Source: Pedobacter gandavensis (GTDB taxonomy: Bacteria; Bacteroidota; Bacteroidia; Sphingobacteriales; Sphingobacteriaceae). Taken from it: a stretch of DNA of 64,000 bases. The translations under genes were made by a program, and so were the position numbers. Position 1 is the first letter of the stretch. Every line of letters starts with the position of its first letter. The notes below the pieces were generated by a model, which saw only the letters and a program-made list of their open reading frames with translations, was not told where the DNA came from and made no database searches. This document shows, piece by piece, positions 25,151-33,565 of the stretch. Location of the stretch: NCBI RefSeq assembly GCF_014172405.1, contig NZ_WNXC01000010.1, positions 124,001-188,000 of the forward strand. The letters run 5' to 3'.

Positions 25151-25618
25151 TTAATCTTTCAACCTCACGTATTTTTCAATGATCTCATGATCCACCCCTA
25201 TTTTTTCATCTTTTTCAAATCCTCTTTGAATTAAAGTATCTCCTTTCATAGCCAGCTTAAATTTAAAGGTCTTATTCTCCCACTCTCTGTAATTACAATA
25301 CTCCAGGTGTTCCGTATACGTATCTCCCTTCAAGGTATATTTACCTCCACCTGCTACAAAAACAGGTTTCGGATCTTTTCCCATCTTCAAATCATGGTTA
25401 AAAAAAGCAAAGTGACTTCCATTGATAATCTTGATTTGCTTCATGTCCTTTTTATAATCAGTAAATGTAGACTTCCCCTTTTCTATGGTTATTCCAGACA
25501 CCAATTGCCAGGTTCCTTGAATGGGTAATTCTTTTGTATGCTTATCAAAAGGATTCACAGAATTTAACACGGGAATCACCGCTGAAGTAAGGATAATCAG
25601 GCCAACTTTTAGGTTCAT
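25151..25618 (-). CDS. secreted lipocalin-like hypothetical protein
   Basis: 155 aa. The hydrophobic N-terminus (MNLKVGLIILTSAVIPVLNS) is signal-peptide-like without a lipobox. The mature part begins IQGTWQLVSGI, the GxW start seen in lipocalin-like/calycin domains, and is beta-rich throughout (YTLKGDTYTEHLEYC, FKFKLAMKGDTLIQRG). Small lipocalin-like proteins of this kind are common in Bacteroidota and mostly unassigned. The ligand is unknown. It lies just upstream of the winged-helix remnant on the same strand. Confidence 0.65.
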   Translation of the reverse strand: MNLKVGLIILTSAVIPVLNSVNPFDKHTKELPIQGTWQLVSGITIEKGKSTFTDYKKDMKQIKIINGSHFAFFNHDLKMGKDPKPVFVAGGGKYTLKGDTYTEHLEYCNYREWENKTFKFKLAMKGDTLIQRGFEKDEKIGVDHEIIEKYVRLKD

Positions 25619-25768
25619 ATTGTTTTTAGTTTAAGGGTACACGTTTTTAGATTCAATTTGGTTATTTTTTGAACATCATCCAACTATACAGTTAATAGAT
25701 AAGACCTTACTAAAATATTAAAAAATTACGCAAATCTCTTTTTATTCCCCCCTTTTATGGAACTAATA

Positions 25769-26419
25769 TTACTGAACCTCATACACATAGCCCATTTCTC
25801 TATGCTTATATTTTTTTAATGCTTGTCCCTCAACTTCTCCCAAATATTCCGCTAATGCCAACTCCAGAAAACCTGCTTTGATCAAATGACCTGCCCTCAT
25901 TCTACACACCTTAAAAATTTCCAATGGTGTCTTGGGCCCAACATCAAAGAAACCCTCCATCATTAAATGACTAAGCTCAATCCTCGCATGGTATCGAAAA
26001 GTAGCCTGTTCATTTTCATCATGCCGCTTCAAGGGATCAACTTCATTCAACATATACAACATTACCATAGGCTCATCTTCATGGAGTTGGAATACCTTAT
26101 ATTGTATATAGTCCTTATGTTTCGATTGTACAGCCCATAATTTAATCTCCTTGGGACTTCCATCTATGCTCCTAAAGAAATCAACCGTATGACAATCAAA
26201 TATCTTAGCCATCGCAGAAACATCCCCTAACCATAATTCCTTATTTAGTTTAAATGCTTCCCGATCCGCAATGAATCCCTTCTTCCTACCCATTAAAAAG
26301 GAAAGTTCTTCCTGCGAAAACTGGGAAGCTATCCTTTTCAATTGGATAAAATAGATTAAATCAAAATTTAAATAGGTGGTTTTTAATCCTTTTTCTTTCC
26401 TCTTAGCAATAACTGTCAT
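25769..26419 (-). CDS. HTH-like regulatory protein, unknown family
   Basis: 216 aa, soluble. Residues 25-85 resemble a divergent Cro/CI-type helix-turn-helix (LKRIASQFSQEELSFLMGRK, then LGDVSAMAKIFDCHTVDFF). The rest is unassigned, with basic and aromatic stretches (AVQSKHKDYIQYKVFQLHED). It diverges from the XRE-family gene at 26568 across a 148-bp spacer, so the two may regulate one another. I do not recognise the C-terminal part. Confidence 0.55.
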   Translation of the reverse strand: MTVIAKRKEKGLKTTYLNFDLIYFIQLKRIASQFSQEELSFLMGRKKGFIADREAFKLNKELWLGDVSAMAKIFDCHTVDFFRSIDGSPKEIKLWAVQSKHKDYIQYKVFQLHEDEPMVMLYMLNEVDPLKRHDENEQATFRYHARIELSHLMMEGFFDVGPKTPLEIFKVCRMRAGHLIKAGFLELALAEYLGEVEGQALKKYKHREMGYVYEVQ

Positions 26420-26487
26420 ATTTCACGTTTTAATTAATCAAAAGTAAACACAACGAACTAAAAAACGGGATAAAAGGAGGTTGTGAT

Positions 26488-26495
26488 TAACTTTG
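26488..26495 (+). promoter_or_regulatory. -7 box of the XRE gene
   Basis: TAACTTTG matches TAnnTTTG. It rules out the in-frame TTG at 26493 as a start and leaves ATG 26568 with a leader of about 65 nt. Confidence 0.45.
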
Positions 26496-26567
26496 AGCCG
26501 GTTGTATTTTACAATTACTCAATTCAACAGAAACGAAAGAAACTTTAATAACTTTACCATTAACAAA

Positions 26568-26906
26568 ATGAAGAATAAACCCCATATAGGAAGAAACCTG
26601 AGCCGCATTCGTCTCTATTACGGAATGAAACAAACCACATTAGCCAAAGCACTGGGAATTAGCCAGCAAGCTGTTTCAAAAATGGAACAACAAACCATCC
26701 TGGGAGATGAGTTATTATTAAGAATAGGAAAAATTCTGAATGTTAAACACAGTCTCTTTAAAAAACTAGACCCTGAACTAGGTCAACAAAATATCACTGG
26801 CGGGTATGATATGGAGCACAATTATGATATCGAAAACAATAGTGATATGAAATTAATTATTGAATTGATGAAAAGATTAATTGATAGCCGGAAAAAGAAC
26901 AAATAG
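26568..26906 (+). CDS. XRE-family transcriptional regulator
   Basis: 112 aa from ATG 26568. An HTH_3/Cro-CI domain covers about 8-65 (IGRNLSRIRLYYGMKQTTLA, then ALGISQQAVSKMEQQ). The C-terminal third contains a short near-repeat (YDMEHNYDIENNSDM) and a helical charged end. It is probably a DNA-binding regulator. It diverges from another HTH-like gene and is followed by a long imperfect inverted repeat. No toxin or phage gene is adjacent. Confidence 0.85.
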   Translation: MKNKPHIGRNLSRIRLYYGMKQTTLAKALGISQQAVSKMEQQTILGDELLLRIGKILNVKHSLFKKLDPELGQQNITGGYDMEHNYDIENNSDMKLIIELMKRLIDSRKKNK

Positions 26907-26927
26907 AATTTATTTTTTAACCCGCTT

Positions 26928-26981
26928 TAGCGTTTCTTCGATAGAAAATCAGCAGATTAAATTACCCTATCGAAGACGCTA
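26928..26981. repeat. long imperfect inverted repeat
   Basis: TAGCGT-TT-CTTCGATAG (26928-26944) and CTATCGAAGACGCTA (26967-26981) are inverse copies over 15 bp with a 2-nt bulge and a 22-nt loop. It lies between convergent genes. No T-run follows on either strand, so an ordinary terminator is not obvious. Confidence 0.6.
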
Positions 26982-26998
26982 TGACAAACCTTTAAAGG

Positions 26999-28084
26999 CT
27001 AGAGGAGTAGTTTTCGCATCCATTTAATACGCGTCAGTAACCATACTGTTCCAAAAGCAACCATTAAGGTGATCGAACAAGATACCAATACATTCAATCC
27101 AGGATGAAGGTCAAACTTAGCAGCAAGATACCTGAAAATCACACCTATAAAAAAATAATGAATTAAAAAGATTCCAAATGAATATTTAGCAATGGCTTGT
27201 ATGACACTTGTAAAAACTCCGTTTTTAAGTTCTAGGCCTTCGATCATTAAAAACACTCCCACTGCCTCCAAAAAAACATTTGGCGAACAGTAGTACCATA
27301 CCATTTCAATATTTGGAATTGAAAAAGGTACGCTGATGGTCAGGTAATAAGTGATGCCATAACCGGTTAGAAATAAGACAACACCAGTACATCTTTTTAC
27401 CAGCGAACTCCAAGTTGGCAAGTAAGTATACAAATAGTGGCCCATTAACAAATAGCCAATAAAACCAGATAAATAGTAGAACGAATGAAACTCATTCCAA
27501 TCGCACACACCAAAAGCCAATCCAGTTAGAAATTTCAGATAAGGGATAAAAGTGGAGAAAATAAAGATAGCTAGTACCAATTCTAACTCTCTTTTTGTCG
27601 CTTTAGCAACCCATGGAGAAATGATAGGAATGATCAGGTATAGGCCCACCAACATGTATAAATACCACAAATGAGGTGAAGCATCACCAAAACTAAGTGG
27701 TAAACGAACGATGTCCAGCCACATTTTATCCCATGATTTAGCGTTCAGCACCAGACCATCGAATATCACATAAGCGACCCCCCAAAACAGTAATGCAGGA
27801 AGGATCCGCCAAAGCCGCTTTTTATAAAACTCAATAGTATTGAGTTTGGTTGGCAACAGTAAAACCCCTGAAATCAACACAAATAGAGGAACTGAAAACC
27901 GATACAAAGAACCGATATACGTTCCCCACTCGAAGTTAAAATTACCATCCTGATTTAAAATAATACAATCATTGGCATGCGCTACAATAACCATAAAAAC
28001 GGCAATAACTTTCAGTAAGTCCAGCCAGTTAATTTTCACCTTGTTCTTCAATATCGCTTGCTCTGTTTTTAATTGGTCTTCCAT
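26999..28084 (-). CDS. membrane acyltransferase (Acyl_transf_3 family)
   Basis: 361 aa, about ten membrane spans. The N-terminal region WLDLLKVIAVFMVIVAHAND carries the conserved membrane-embedded His of the acyltransferase-3 family, and SVPLFVLISGVLLL follows. These enzymes transfer acetyl or other acyl groups to sugars of surface polysaccharides or other extracytoplasmic substrates. The acceptor here is unknown. It is monocistronic, with no polysaccharide genes nearby. Confidence 0.85.
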   Translation of the reverse strand: MEDQLKTEQAILKNKVKINWLDLLKVIAVFMVIVAHANDCIILNQDGNFNFEWGTYIGSLYRFSVPLFVLISGVLLLPTKLNTIEFYKKRLWRILPALLFWGVAYVIFDGLVLNAKSWDKMWLDIVRLPLSFGDASPHLWYLYMLVGLYLIIPIISPWVAKATKRELELVLAIFIFSTFIPYLKFLTGLAFGVCDWNEFHSFYYLSGFIGYLLMGHYLYTYLPTWSSLVKRCTGVVLFLTGYGITYYLTISVPFSIPNIEMVWYYCSPNVFLEAVGVFLMIEGLELKNGVFTSVIQAIAKYSFGIFLIHYFFIGVIFRYLAAKFDLHPGLNVLVSCSITLMVAFGTVWLLTRIKWMRKLLL

Positions 28085-28259
28085 ATCCTGATGCTACTTT
28101 GGGAGGATAAACCTAAACCAATTAACGCAAACTATCAAGCTTTGCTCAAAAACAGCAACTTCTTGCCAAAAGCGTTTAATCATTGGCTATAAACGAATAA
28201 CTATAAAAAATTAGGGGTCTTATCTTAGTAAACAACTAACTATCAAGTAATATCCAAAT

Positions 28260-30047
28260 ATGAACAAGCTTAGAAAAATCAGTATTTACCTTTTTTTATT
28301 TTTCTCCACAATCTATATATCCCAGGCCCAAGACATCGAAAGATGGGATAAAAATGCAGTCGGAAAGGAAAATCCGAATACCCAATGGTTTCAGGATGCT
28401 AAATTTGGAATGTTTATTCATTGGGGACTTTATTCCAAGCTAGCAGGAGTTTGGGACAATAAAGATTATTATGGTAGCGGGGAGTGGCTGATGCACCAGG
28501 CAAAAATTCCTGCTAAGGCTTATGAGAAAGTTGCAGCAAGCTTTAATCCACAAAAATTCAATGCAGAAGCCTGGGCAGATCTTGCAAAAGATGCCGGGAT
28601 CAAGTATATGGTCATTACAGCGAAACACCATGAAGGATTTGCGATGTACGATTCTAAAGTAAGTGATTTTAACATCGTAAAAGCCTCCCCATATGGTAAA
28701 GATCCAATGAAAGCATTGGCCAATGCCACCCGAAAAAGGGGCATTCAATTTGGTTTCTATTACTCTCAATTTCTGGATTGGCACGAACCCAATGGTGGTG
28801 GTAACAAATGGGACTTTAAAGAAGCCGACAAAGACTATTTGAAATATTATAAAGAAAAATCTATCCCGCAGCTAAAAGAATTGCTCAGCAATTATGGCAA
28901 TCTAGGAATTGTGTGGTTTGATATGCCAGGGGGATTAACTAAAGTACAAACACAGGCATTAGTAGATGAAATGCATGCGCTACAACCCAAAAGTCTATTT
29001 AGTAGTCGTGTGGGTCAAGGATTAGGGGATTACCGTACTTTCGGAGATTCTGAGGTTCCGGCAACACCGATTAAAGGCGCTTGGGAATCGATTTACACAC
29101 ACAACGACTCATGGGGTTATATCAGTCATGATATGAATTTCAAAACGCCAGAAGAAATCACTCAGTTGTTAGCTAATGTGGCTTCCAAAGGAGGAAACTT
29201 AATGCTAAACATAGGACCTGATGGAGAAGGAAACATTCCATATTATTCGGAAAAATACCTTAGAGAAACTGGTAAATGGTTAGAGAAAAACGGAGAAAGT
29301 ATTTACGGAAGCACTTATGGACTTGTTCCTGCGCAACCATGGGGGGTCAGTACCTCTAAACCAGGGAAGCTATACCTGCATATCCTAAATCCACCAAAAA
29401 ATGGAAAAATCAGGGTTCCAGGAATCAACGCGACTGTAACAAATGTTGCCATGCTTAACAGCAATACCCGATTGAAATATGAAATCAAAGACCAGATTCT
29501 TTACCTGAACCTCCCTACAAAAGTGGAACCTTATCATGAAGTAATTACAGTTAGCTTTAATGGTCAATTAAATGATGGGTATTTAAACTCAGTTCCAACG
29601 GTTTCTGCTGCCTACGATAACAATATGCTCGAAATCATCCATTCAAAAACAAGTGCAGCGGCAAAAATCCAAACTTTAACCTATAGTCATTATTTTGGGG
29701 ACTGGAAGCATACACCCTGCGTAACGGGTATGGTAAAACCAAAGGATCAGGTGACTTTTCAATTTAACATCACAGAACCCGGCGATTATAAAGTACAGCT
29801 GGAATATGCTTGTCCAGAGGAAAGTGCCAAACAAGAAGGAATTATGGAGTTTGATCATAAAACCTATAAGTTTCAAACCTTAAGAACTTCAGAATACAGT
29901 TCATCTAAACCGTTGCTATTCATTAAGCACCCTGTAGCCACGGTTACTGTACGAGAACCAGGAATATACACCCTGAATCTAAGACCCGAAAGCAACACAA
30001 AAGAATTGTTTAAGTTGAAATCAGTAATCTTCCAGCCCATTAGATAA
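28260..30047 (+). CDS. alpha-L-fucosidase, GH29
   Basis: 595 aa with a signal peptide (1-24, ending ISQAQ). The GH29 catalytic domain covers about 40-330: WFQDAKFGMFIHWGLYS, the substrate-binding AKHHEGFAMYDS (residues 121-132) and the nucleophile Asp221 in GIVWFDMPGG. C-terminal beta-sandwich regions (about 350-595) complete the chain. It removes alpha-linked fucose from glycans, in the periplasm or at the cell surface. It is next to a convergent MFS transporter, but no SusC/SusD pair is adjacent, so it is not part of an obvious polysaccharide utilisation locus. The acid-base residue cannot be assigned with certainty by eye. Confidence 0.92.
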   Translation: MNKLRKISIYLFLFFSTIYISQAQDIERWDKNAVGKENPNTQWFQDAKFGMFIHWGLYSKLAGVWDNKDYYGSGEWLMHQAKIPAKAYEKVAASFNPQKFNAEAWADLAKDAGIKYMVITAKHHEGFAMYDSKVSDFNIVKASPYGKDPMKALANATRKRGIQFGFYYSQFLDWHEPNGGGNKWDFKEADKDYLKYYKEKSIPQLKELLSNYGNLGIVWFDMPGGLTKVQTQALVDEMHALQPKSLFSSRVGQGLGDYRTFGDSEVPATPIKGAWESIYTHNDSWGYISHDMNFKTPEEITQLLANVASKGGNLMLNIGPDGEGNIPYYSEKYLRETGKWLEKNGESIYGSTYGLVPAQPWGVSTSKPGKLYLHILNPPKNGKIRVPGINATVTNVAMLNSNTRLKYEIKDQILYLNLPTKVEPYHEVITVSFNGQLNDGYLNSVPTVSAAYDNNMLEIIHSKTSAAAKIQTLTYSHYFGDWKHTPCVTGMVKPKDQVTFQFNITEPGDYKVQLEYACPEESAKQEGIMEFDHKTYKFQTLRTSEYSSSKPLLFIKHPVATVTVREPGIYTLNLRPESNTKELFKLKSVIFQPIR

Positions 30048-30063
30048 ATCCAGCCCTTTAGCT

Positions 30064-31305
30064 TTAGTCTTCTACAAAATCCAGGTCTTTATGATGAGTT
30101 TCAGGAATATTTTTAATGCAATAAAAGCCAATTCCAAAACAAAGGACACCGATAATTGCCGCCGCATTTAACTCCATTACATGCGGTTTTAAAAAAGTAT
30201 AACCGGTTGTCATCAGCACCACTGTTCCTCTCACCATGTTTGGAATAGTGGTGGCTGCTGTTGCCCTAACATTTGTCCCAAACTGCTCCGCGCCGATGGT
30301 CACAAACATCGCCCAATACCCGATTCCAAATCCTACCCATAAGCACATTGCATACAATCCTTTTGTGGTTGAAATCCCTCCATACAGAAAAATCAGACTC
30401 CCAATAGCTGCAAATAGCATCAGATAGGCTACAGCTTTACGCCTCGATTCCAACCAATAACTGATTAGTCCACTTACCAAATCTCCTGCTGCTAAGCCAA
30501 CATAACACCACATTACTGCTAATCCTGGTTTTATAGCCTCGGAAATATGTAAAGCTTTACCAATTTCATTACTAAAAGTGGCCAAAATTCCAATCACAAA
30601 CCAAGTCGGCAAGCCTACCCCGATACATTTCAAATATAAAATCAATCTACTTTTCTTAGTAAAAAAGGACAAGAAATTGCCCTTACTCAGTTGCTGCTTG
30701 GCTTTCATCGCATGAAACATACCGGATTCAAAAACTCCGATACGCAGGAACAACAAAAGTATCCCCATACCACCGCCAATAAAATAAGCATTCCGCCAGC
30801 TAAATAACTCTACCGTGAAATACCCCACTACAGCACCTAACAATCCTACGCCTGCCACCAGGGAAGTTCCCAAAGCTCTTAATTTCTTTGGTAAACTTTC
30901 AGAAACCAGTGTGATACCCGCACCAAGTTCCCCTGCTAAACCTATTCCTGCAATGAATCGCAGAATCTTGTATACAAAAACATCCTGCACAAATCCACAG
31001 GCAAAATTTGCAATAGAATAAGTGATAATTGAACCGAAAAGAACGGATAACCGGCCTTTTTTATCCCCCAGAACACCCCATAAAATTCCTCCAAGCAGTA
31101 ATCCTGTCATCTGCCAATTGATGATACTGGCACCTTCTACAGAACGTGCAGCCTCATCAAGTCCAAGTTCAGTTAAGCTAGGAATTCTTACAATCCCAAA
31201 TAAAAGTAAATCATAGATGTCTACAAAATACCCAAGTGAGGCTACAATTACTGGTGCGCTGAGCAAATAAGCCCAAGCGCTTTTTTCTTTAATGGTGGTG
31301 GTCAT
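30064..31305 (-). CDS. MFS transporter
   Basis: 413 aa, about twelve spans. The loop between spans 2 and 3 holds the MFS motif GVLGDKKGRLSVL (GxxxDxxGRR/K type), and RFIAGIGLAGELGAGITLVS fits span 4. The pattern is close to the metabolite:H+ symporter group (sugar acids, aromatic acids and similar). The substrate cannot be read from sequence. It converges on the fucosidase gene with a 16-bp gap, which does not by itself imply fucose as substrate. Confidence 0.85.
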   Translation of the reverse strand: MTTTIKEKSAWAYLLSAPVIVASLGYFVDIYDLLLFGIVRIPSLTELGLDEAARSVEGASIINWQMTGLLLGGILWGVLGDKKGRLSVLFGSIITYSIANFACGFVQDVFVYKILRFIAGIGLAGELGAGITLVSESLPKKLRALGTSLVAGVGLLGAVVGYFTVELFSWRNAYFIGGGMGILLLFLRIGVFESGMFHAMKAKQQLSKGNFLSFFTKKSRLILYLKCIGVGLPTWFVIGILATFSNEIGKALHISEAIKPGLAVMWCYVGLAAGDLVSGLISYWLESRRKAVAYLMLFAAIGSLIFLYGGISTTKGLYAMCLWVGFGIGYWAMFVTIGAEQFGTNVRATAATTIPNMVRGTVVLMTTGYTFLKPHVMELNAAAIIGVLCFGIGFYCIKNIPETHHKDLDFVED

Positions 31306-31398
31306 TTAGGTAATGGTTGGTTGATTGGTTGAAATCTATTCTAATGTAACAATTCCAATTAAATAATTTCAATTTTATCCAATCATAAGCCTTCCTGG

Positions 31399-32586
31399 TT
31401 ACTTCAACCAGGTTGCTCTTGCCCATAGTCCTTCCAAAGGACCTTGTTTATATTTGCTTAACCACCACTTACAAAATTGTACCTGGGCTAGGAAAACAAC
31501 AATTCCAATAACCAAACTCAGCGTTATCCCACAGGTTTTAGCCAGGGATAGCCCGAATGGAAAATAAATTAAAGCGCCCAGAATCGACTGGCTCACGTAA
31601 TTAGTCAAGCTCATCCGGCCATATGGAATCAGCGAGGAAGTCAGGTTTCTAAATTTAAGTTTTTGATACAAGAGCATAAATGAAGCGGTCAGCACCAATG
31701 TAAATGAAAATTTAGACCACATATCCAACACTACACCCACTGTGGACTTACTAATCACATCCGTGTTTTTATCCATCATGATTACTTTAAATTCATATAA
31801 TGGCGCAAATGATATGGCGGAAATGATTAAAGCAGCCAACCAAAAGCTTCGGCTTTCTTTAGAATTCAGGAATAATTGTTTTCTACCAATCCACAAACCA
31901 CACATAAACAAGCCCATGGTTTGCATGAATCTTCCACCTTCAATTGCCCATAATAAACTGGCCTTCTGACCGGTGGTCACGTTCACTTTAAAAAATTCCC
32001 AAAGATTGCCACTCGCAACTACCTTCCCAATTTCCCCATATAGTGCATCCGCTTGTTTTACCGGTAAAGTATAGCCTGCATCAAGTATACTTCTCACATA
32101 ATGATACCATTCAATCGGTTGAAGCAAACACAGCACTGCCAATATCAATAGCGTTTTATCATTTAGTTTTCTCACAAAAAATAAGACAATCCCTGCAATA
32201 CAGTAAAGAAGCAAAACATCGCCACCAGGAAAAAACAACGCATTTAAGGACGCAAATAAGCTAAGTAGTAACAGACGCCATAAAAACCGGTAGCCAAAAT
32301 CCTTTCCCAATGCCTGTTGTTTCGCAAACAAAAGAGAAAAAGTGAAACCGAAAAGAAGCGCAAATATGGCATAAGCTTTTCCTGCAAAAAGAGAAAATGT
32401 GAAGCTAAATACCGCTTTATCCAGGATATTCAGCCAATCCGGTTGTGCTCCTGCATCCGGATAGATTCCCGAAATAAAGTGTTCAATATTATGCACTAAA
32501 AAGATGGCCATCACGGCAAATCCTCTAAAAGCATCTACGACATGAATTCTATTGCTTAGCCCTGGACTAGAATTAGACAAGTTCAT
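31399..32586 (-). CDS. DUF418 (YeiB-like) membrane protein
   Basis: 395 aa, about ten to eleven spans. The N-terminus RIHVVDAFRGFAVMAIFLVH and the C-terminal block LIPYGRMSLTNYVSQSILGA fit the DUF418/YeiB family, whose function is unknown and which is distantly related to membrane acyltransferases. The C-terminal end FCKWWLSKYKQGPLEGLWA is typical of the family. It lies on the same strand as the MFS gene, 93 bp upstream of it. Confidence 0.85.
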   Translation of the reverse strand: MNLSNSSPGLSNRIHVVDAFRGFAVMAIFLVHNIEHFISGIYPDAGAQPDWLNILDKAVFSFTFSLFAGKAYAIFALLFGFTFSLLFAKQQALGKDFGYRFLWRLLLLSLFASLNALFFPGGDVLLLYCIAGIVLFFVRKLNDKTLLILAVLCLLQPIEWYHYVRSILDAGYTLPVKQADALYGEIGKVVASGNLWEFFKVNVTTGQKASLLWAIEGGRFMQTMGLFMCGLWIGRKQLFLNSKESRSFWLAALIISAISFAPLYEFKVIMMDKNTDVISKSTVGVVLDMWSKFSFTLVLTASFMLLYQKLKFRNLTSSLIPYGRMSLTNYVSQSILGALIYFPFGLSLAKTCGITLSLVIGIVVFLAQVQFCKWWLSKYKQGPLEGLWARATWLK

Positions 32587-32919
32587 TTAAATATAAGTTT
32601 GGTTTCAAAAATGTGTCCCTAAATCTAAGAAATTTATATTTTATGTCTGACAAACCCTGATTTCCGGCTAGAAAAACCAAACGTTTTGATATTAAGCTAC
32701 ATATCCTTATCTTTGTAAAAATAAGAAACCATGCTAAAGTACCCACATATCCCATTTACAAGCAGCAGCCCCTTGGCTTGCCTGCATCGGATAGGCATGG
32801 AATGTGCTTTTCTATCCGGGATATAAAGTCATCCCCCGCTGATATTCAGCCAATACTAAAATCAATAATTCAATACCACCCCGAATTTTCTTTTCGGATT
32901 AAAAACGAAACGATTCCTT
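32587..32919. other. 333-bp divergent spacer DUF418 / TPR gene
   Basis: The spacer contains a complete-looking promoter (32685-32715) for the TPR gene with a leader of about 200 nt. The leader has an unsupported 31-codon frame (32731-32826) and a GC-richer stretch around 32770-32840. No RNA family was recognised. Confidence 0.5.
32685..32715 (+). promoter_or_regulatory. full consensus Bacteroidota promoter
   Basis: TTTG (32685-32688), a 19-nt spacer and TATCTTTG (32708-32715) match the TTTG-N19-TAnnTTTG consensus in full. The start of transcription should be near 32721, about 200 nt before the TPR ATG. Confidence 0.65.
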
Positions 32920-33447
32920 ATGGACATTTTATATACCACCGAAGAAAAGTATTTGGAAGCTCTAGAAGAATTAAACTTCGGAGAGCCACCAAAGGCCCTT
33001 CATTTACTAAATGCAATTATTCAAACTGATCCAGATTACGCAAGAGCATATTGTAGTCTGGGAAATATATATCAGGATAAACTTAAAAATTATCAGACTG
33101 CTGGTTATTACTACAAGAAATGTATCGAGTTAGAACCGGAGTTTCCGGATACCTACCTGCCCTACCTGCGTTTATTGACCACATTAGAAATGCCTAGATT
33201 AGCAGAGCAAATTTTCAGTCAGGCTCTAGCTACAAAAGGTGTTTGCAAATGCTGCATCTATGAACAAATGGGAATGTATGCAGAACAAGATAAAAGATGG
33301 GAAGCAGCTAATGAATTCTATAAAAAAGCGCTACTAAACAGTACCGGAATCGAAGACAAAAGTGCCCTACATGACAATTTAGAGCGATTAAAAGATAAAA
33401 AAAGATTAACTTCTCAAGTGATCTACAACTTCCAGTCACCAGACTAA
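32920..33447 (+). CDS. cytoplasmic TPR protein
   Basis: 175 aa without a signal peptide. TPR-like helix pairs are visible, including YARAYCSLGNIYQDKLKNYQ with YYYKKCIELEPEFPDTYLPY, and RWEAANEFYKKALLNSTGIE. A cysteine-rich short link KGVCKCCIYEQMGMY lies between helices. It is likely a protein-interaction module in the cytoplasm. The partner is unknown. It has its own strong promoter and a bidirectional terminator. Confidence 0.75.
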   Translation: MDILYTTEEKYLEALEELNFGEPPKALHLLNAIIQTDPDYARAYCSLGNIYQDKLKNYQTAGYYYKKCIELEPEFPDTYLPYLRLLTTLEMPRLAEQIFSQALATKGVCKCCIYEQMGMYAEQDKRWEAANEFYKKALLNSTGIEDKSALHDNLERLKDKKRLTSQVIYNFQSPD

Positions 33448-33534
33448 AGAAGAAACAGAATTGAAAGGCCAAAATTAATTCATAATACTTTTTAGGATCT
33501 TTTAAAAAACAAGAACAATTTTGCTTAAAAGCAT

Positions 33535-33562
33535 GAATAGCCGCCAGTAATGACGGCTATTC
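33535..33562. terminator. terminator between TPR gene and glgB
   Basis: GAATAGCCG (33535-33543) pairs perfectly with CGGCTATTC (33554-33562). It lies between convergent genes, with its right arm ending 3 bp before the end of glgB. Confidence 0.75.
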
Positions 33563-33565
33563 GTA

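Noticed and set aside
32731..32826. 31-codon ORF directly behind the consensus promoter
   Set aside because: No recognisable sequence and no coupling to the TPR gene. Kept only as leader content.
32778..33029. 83-codon frame overlapping the TPR start
   Set aside because: It overlaps the TPR gene in another frame; the TPR frame has recognisable repeats.
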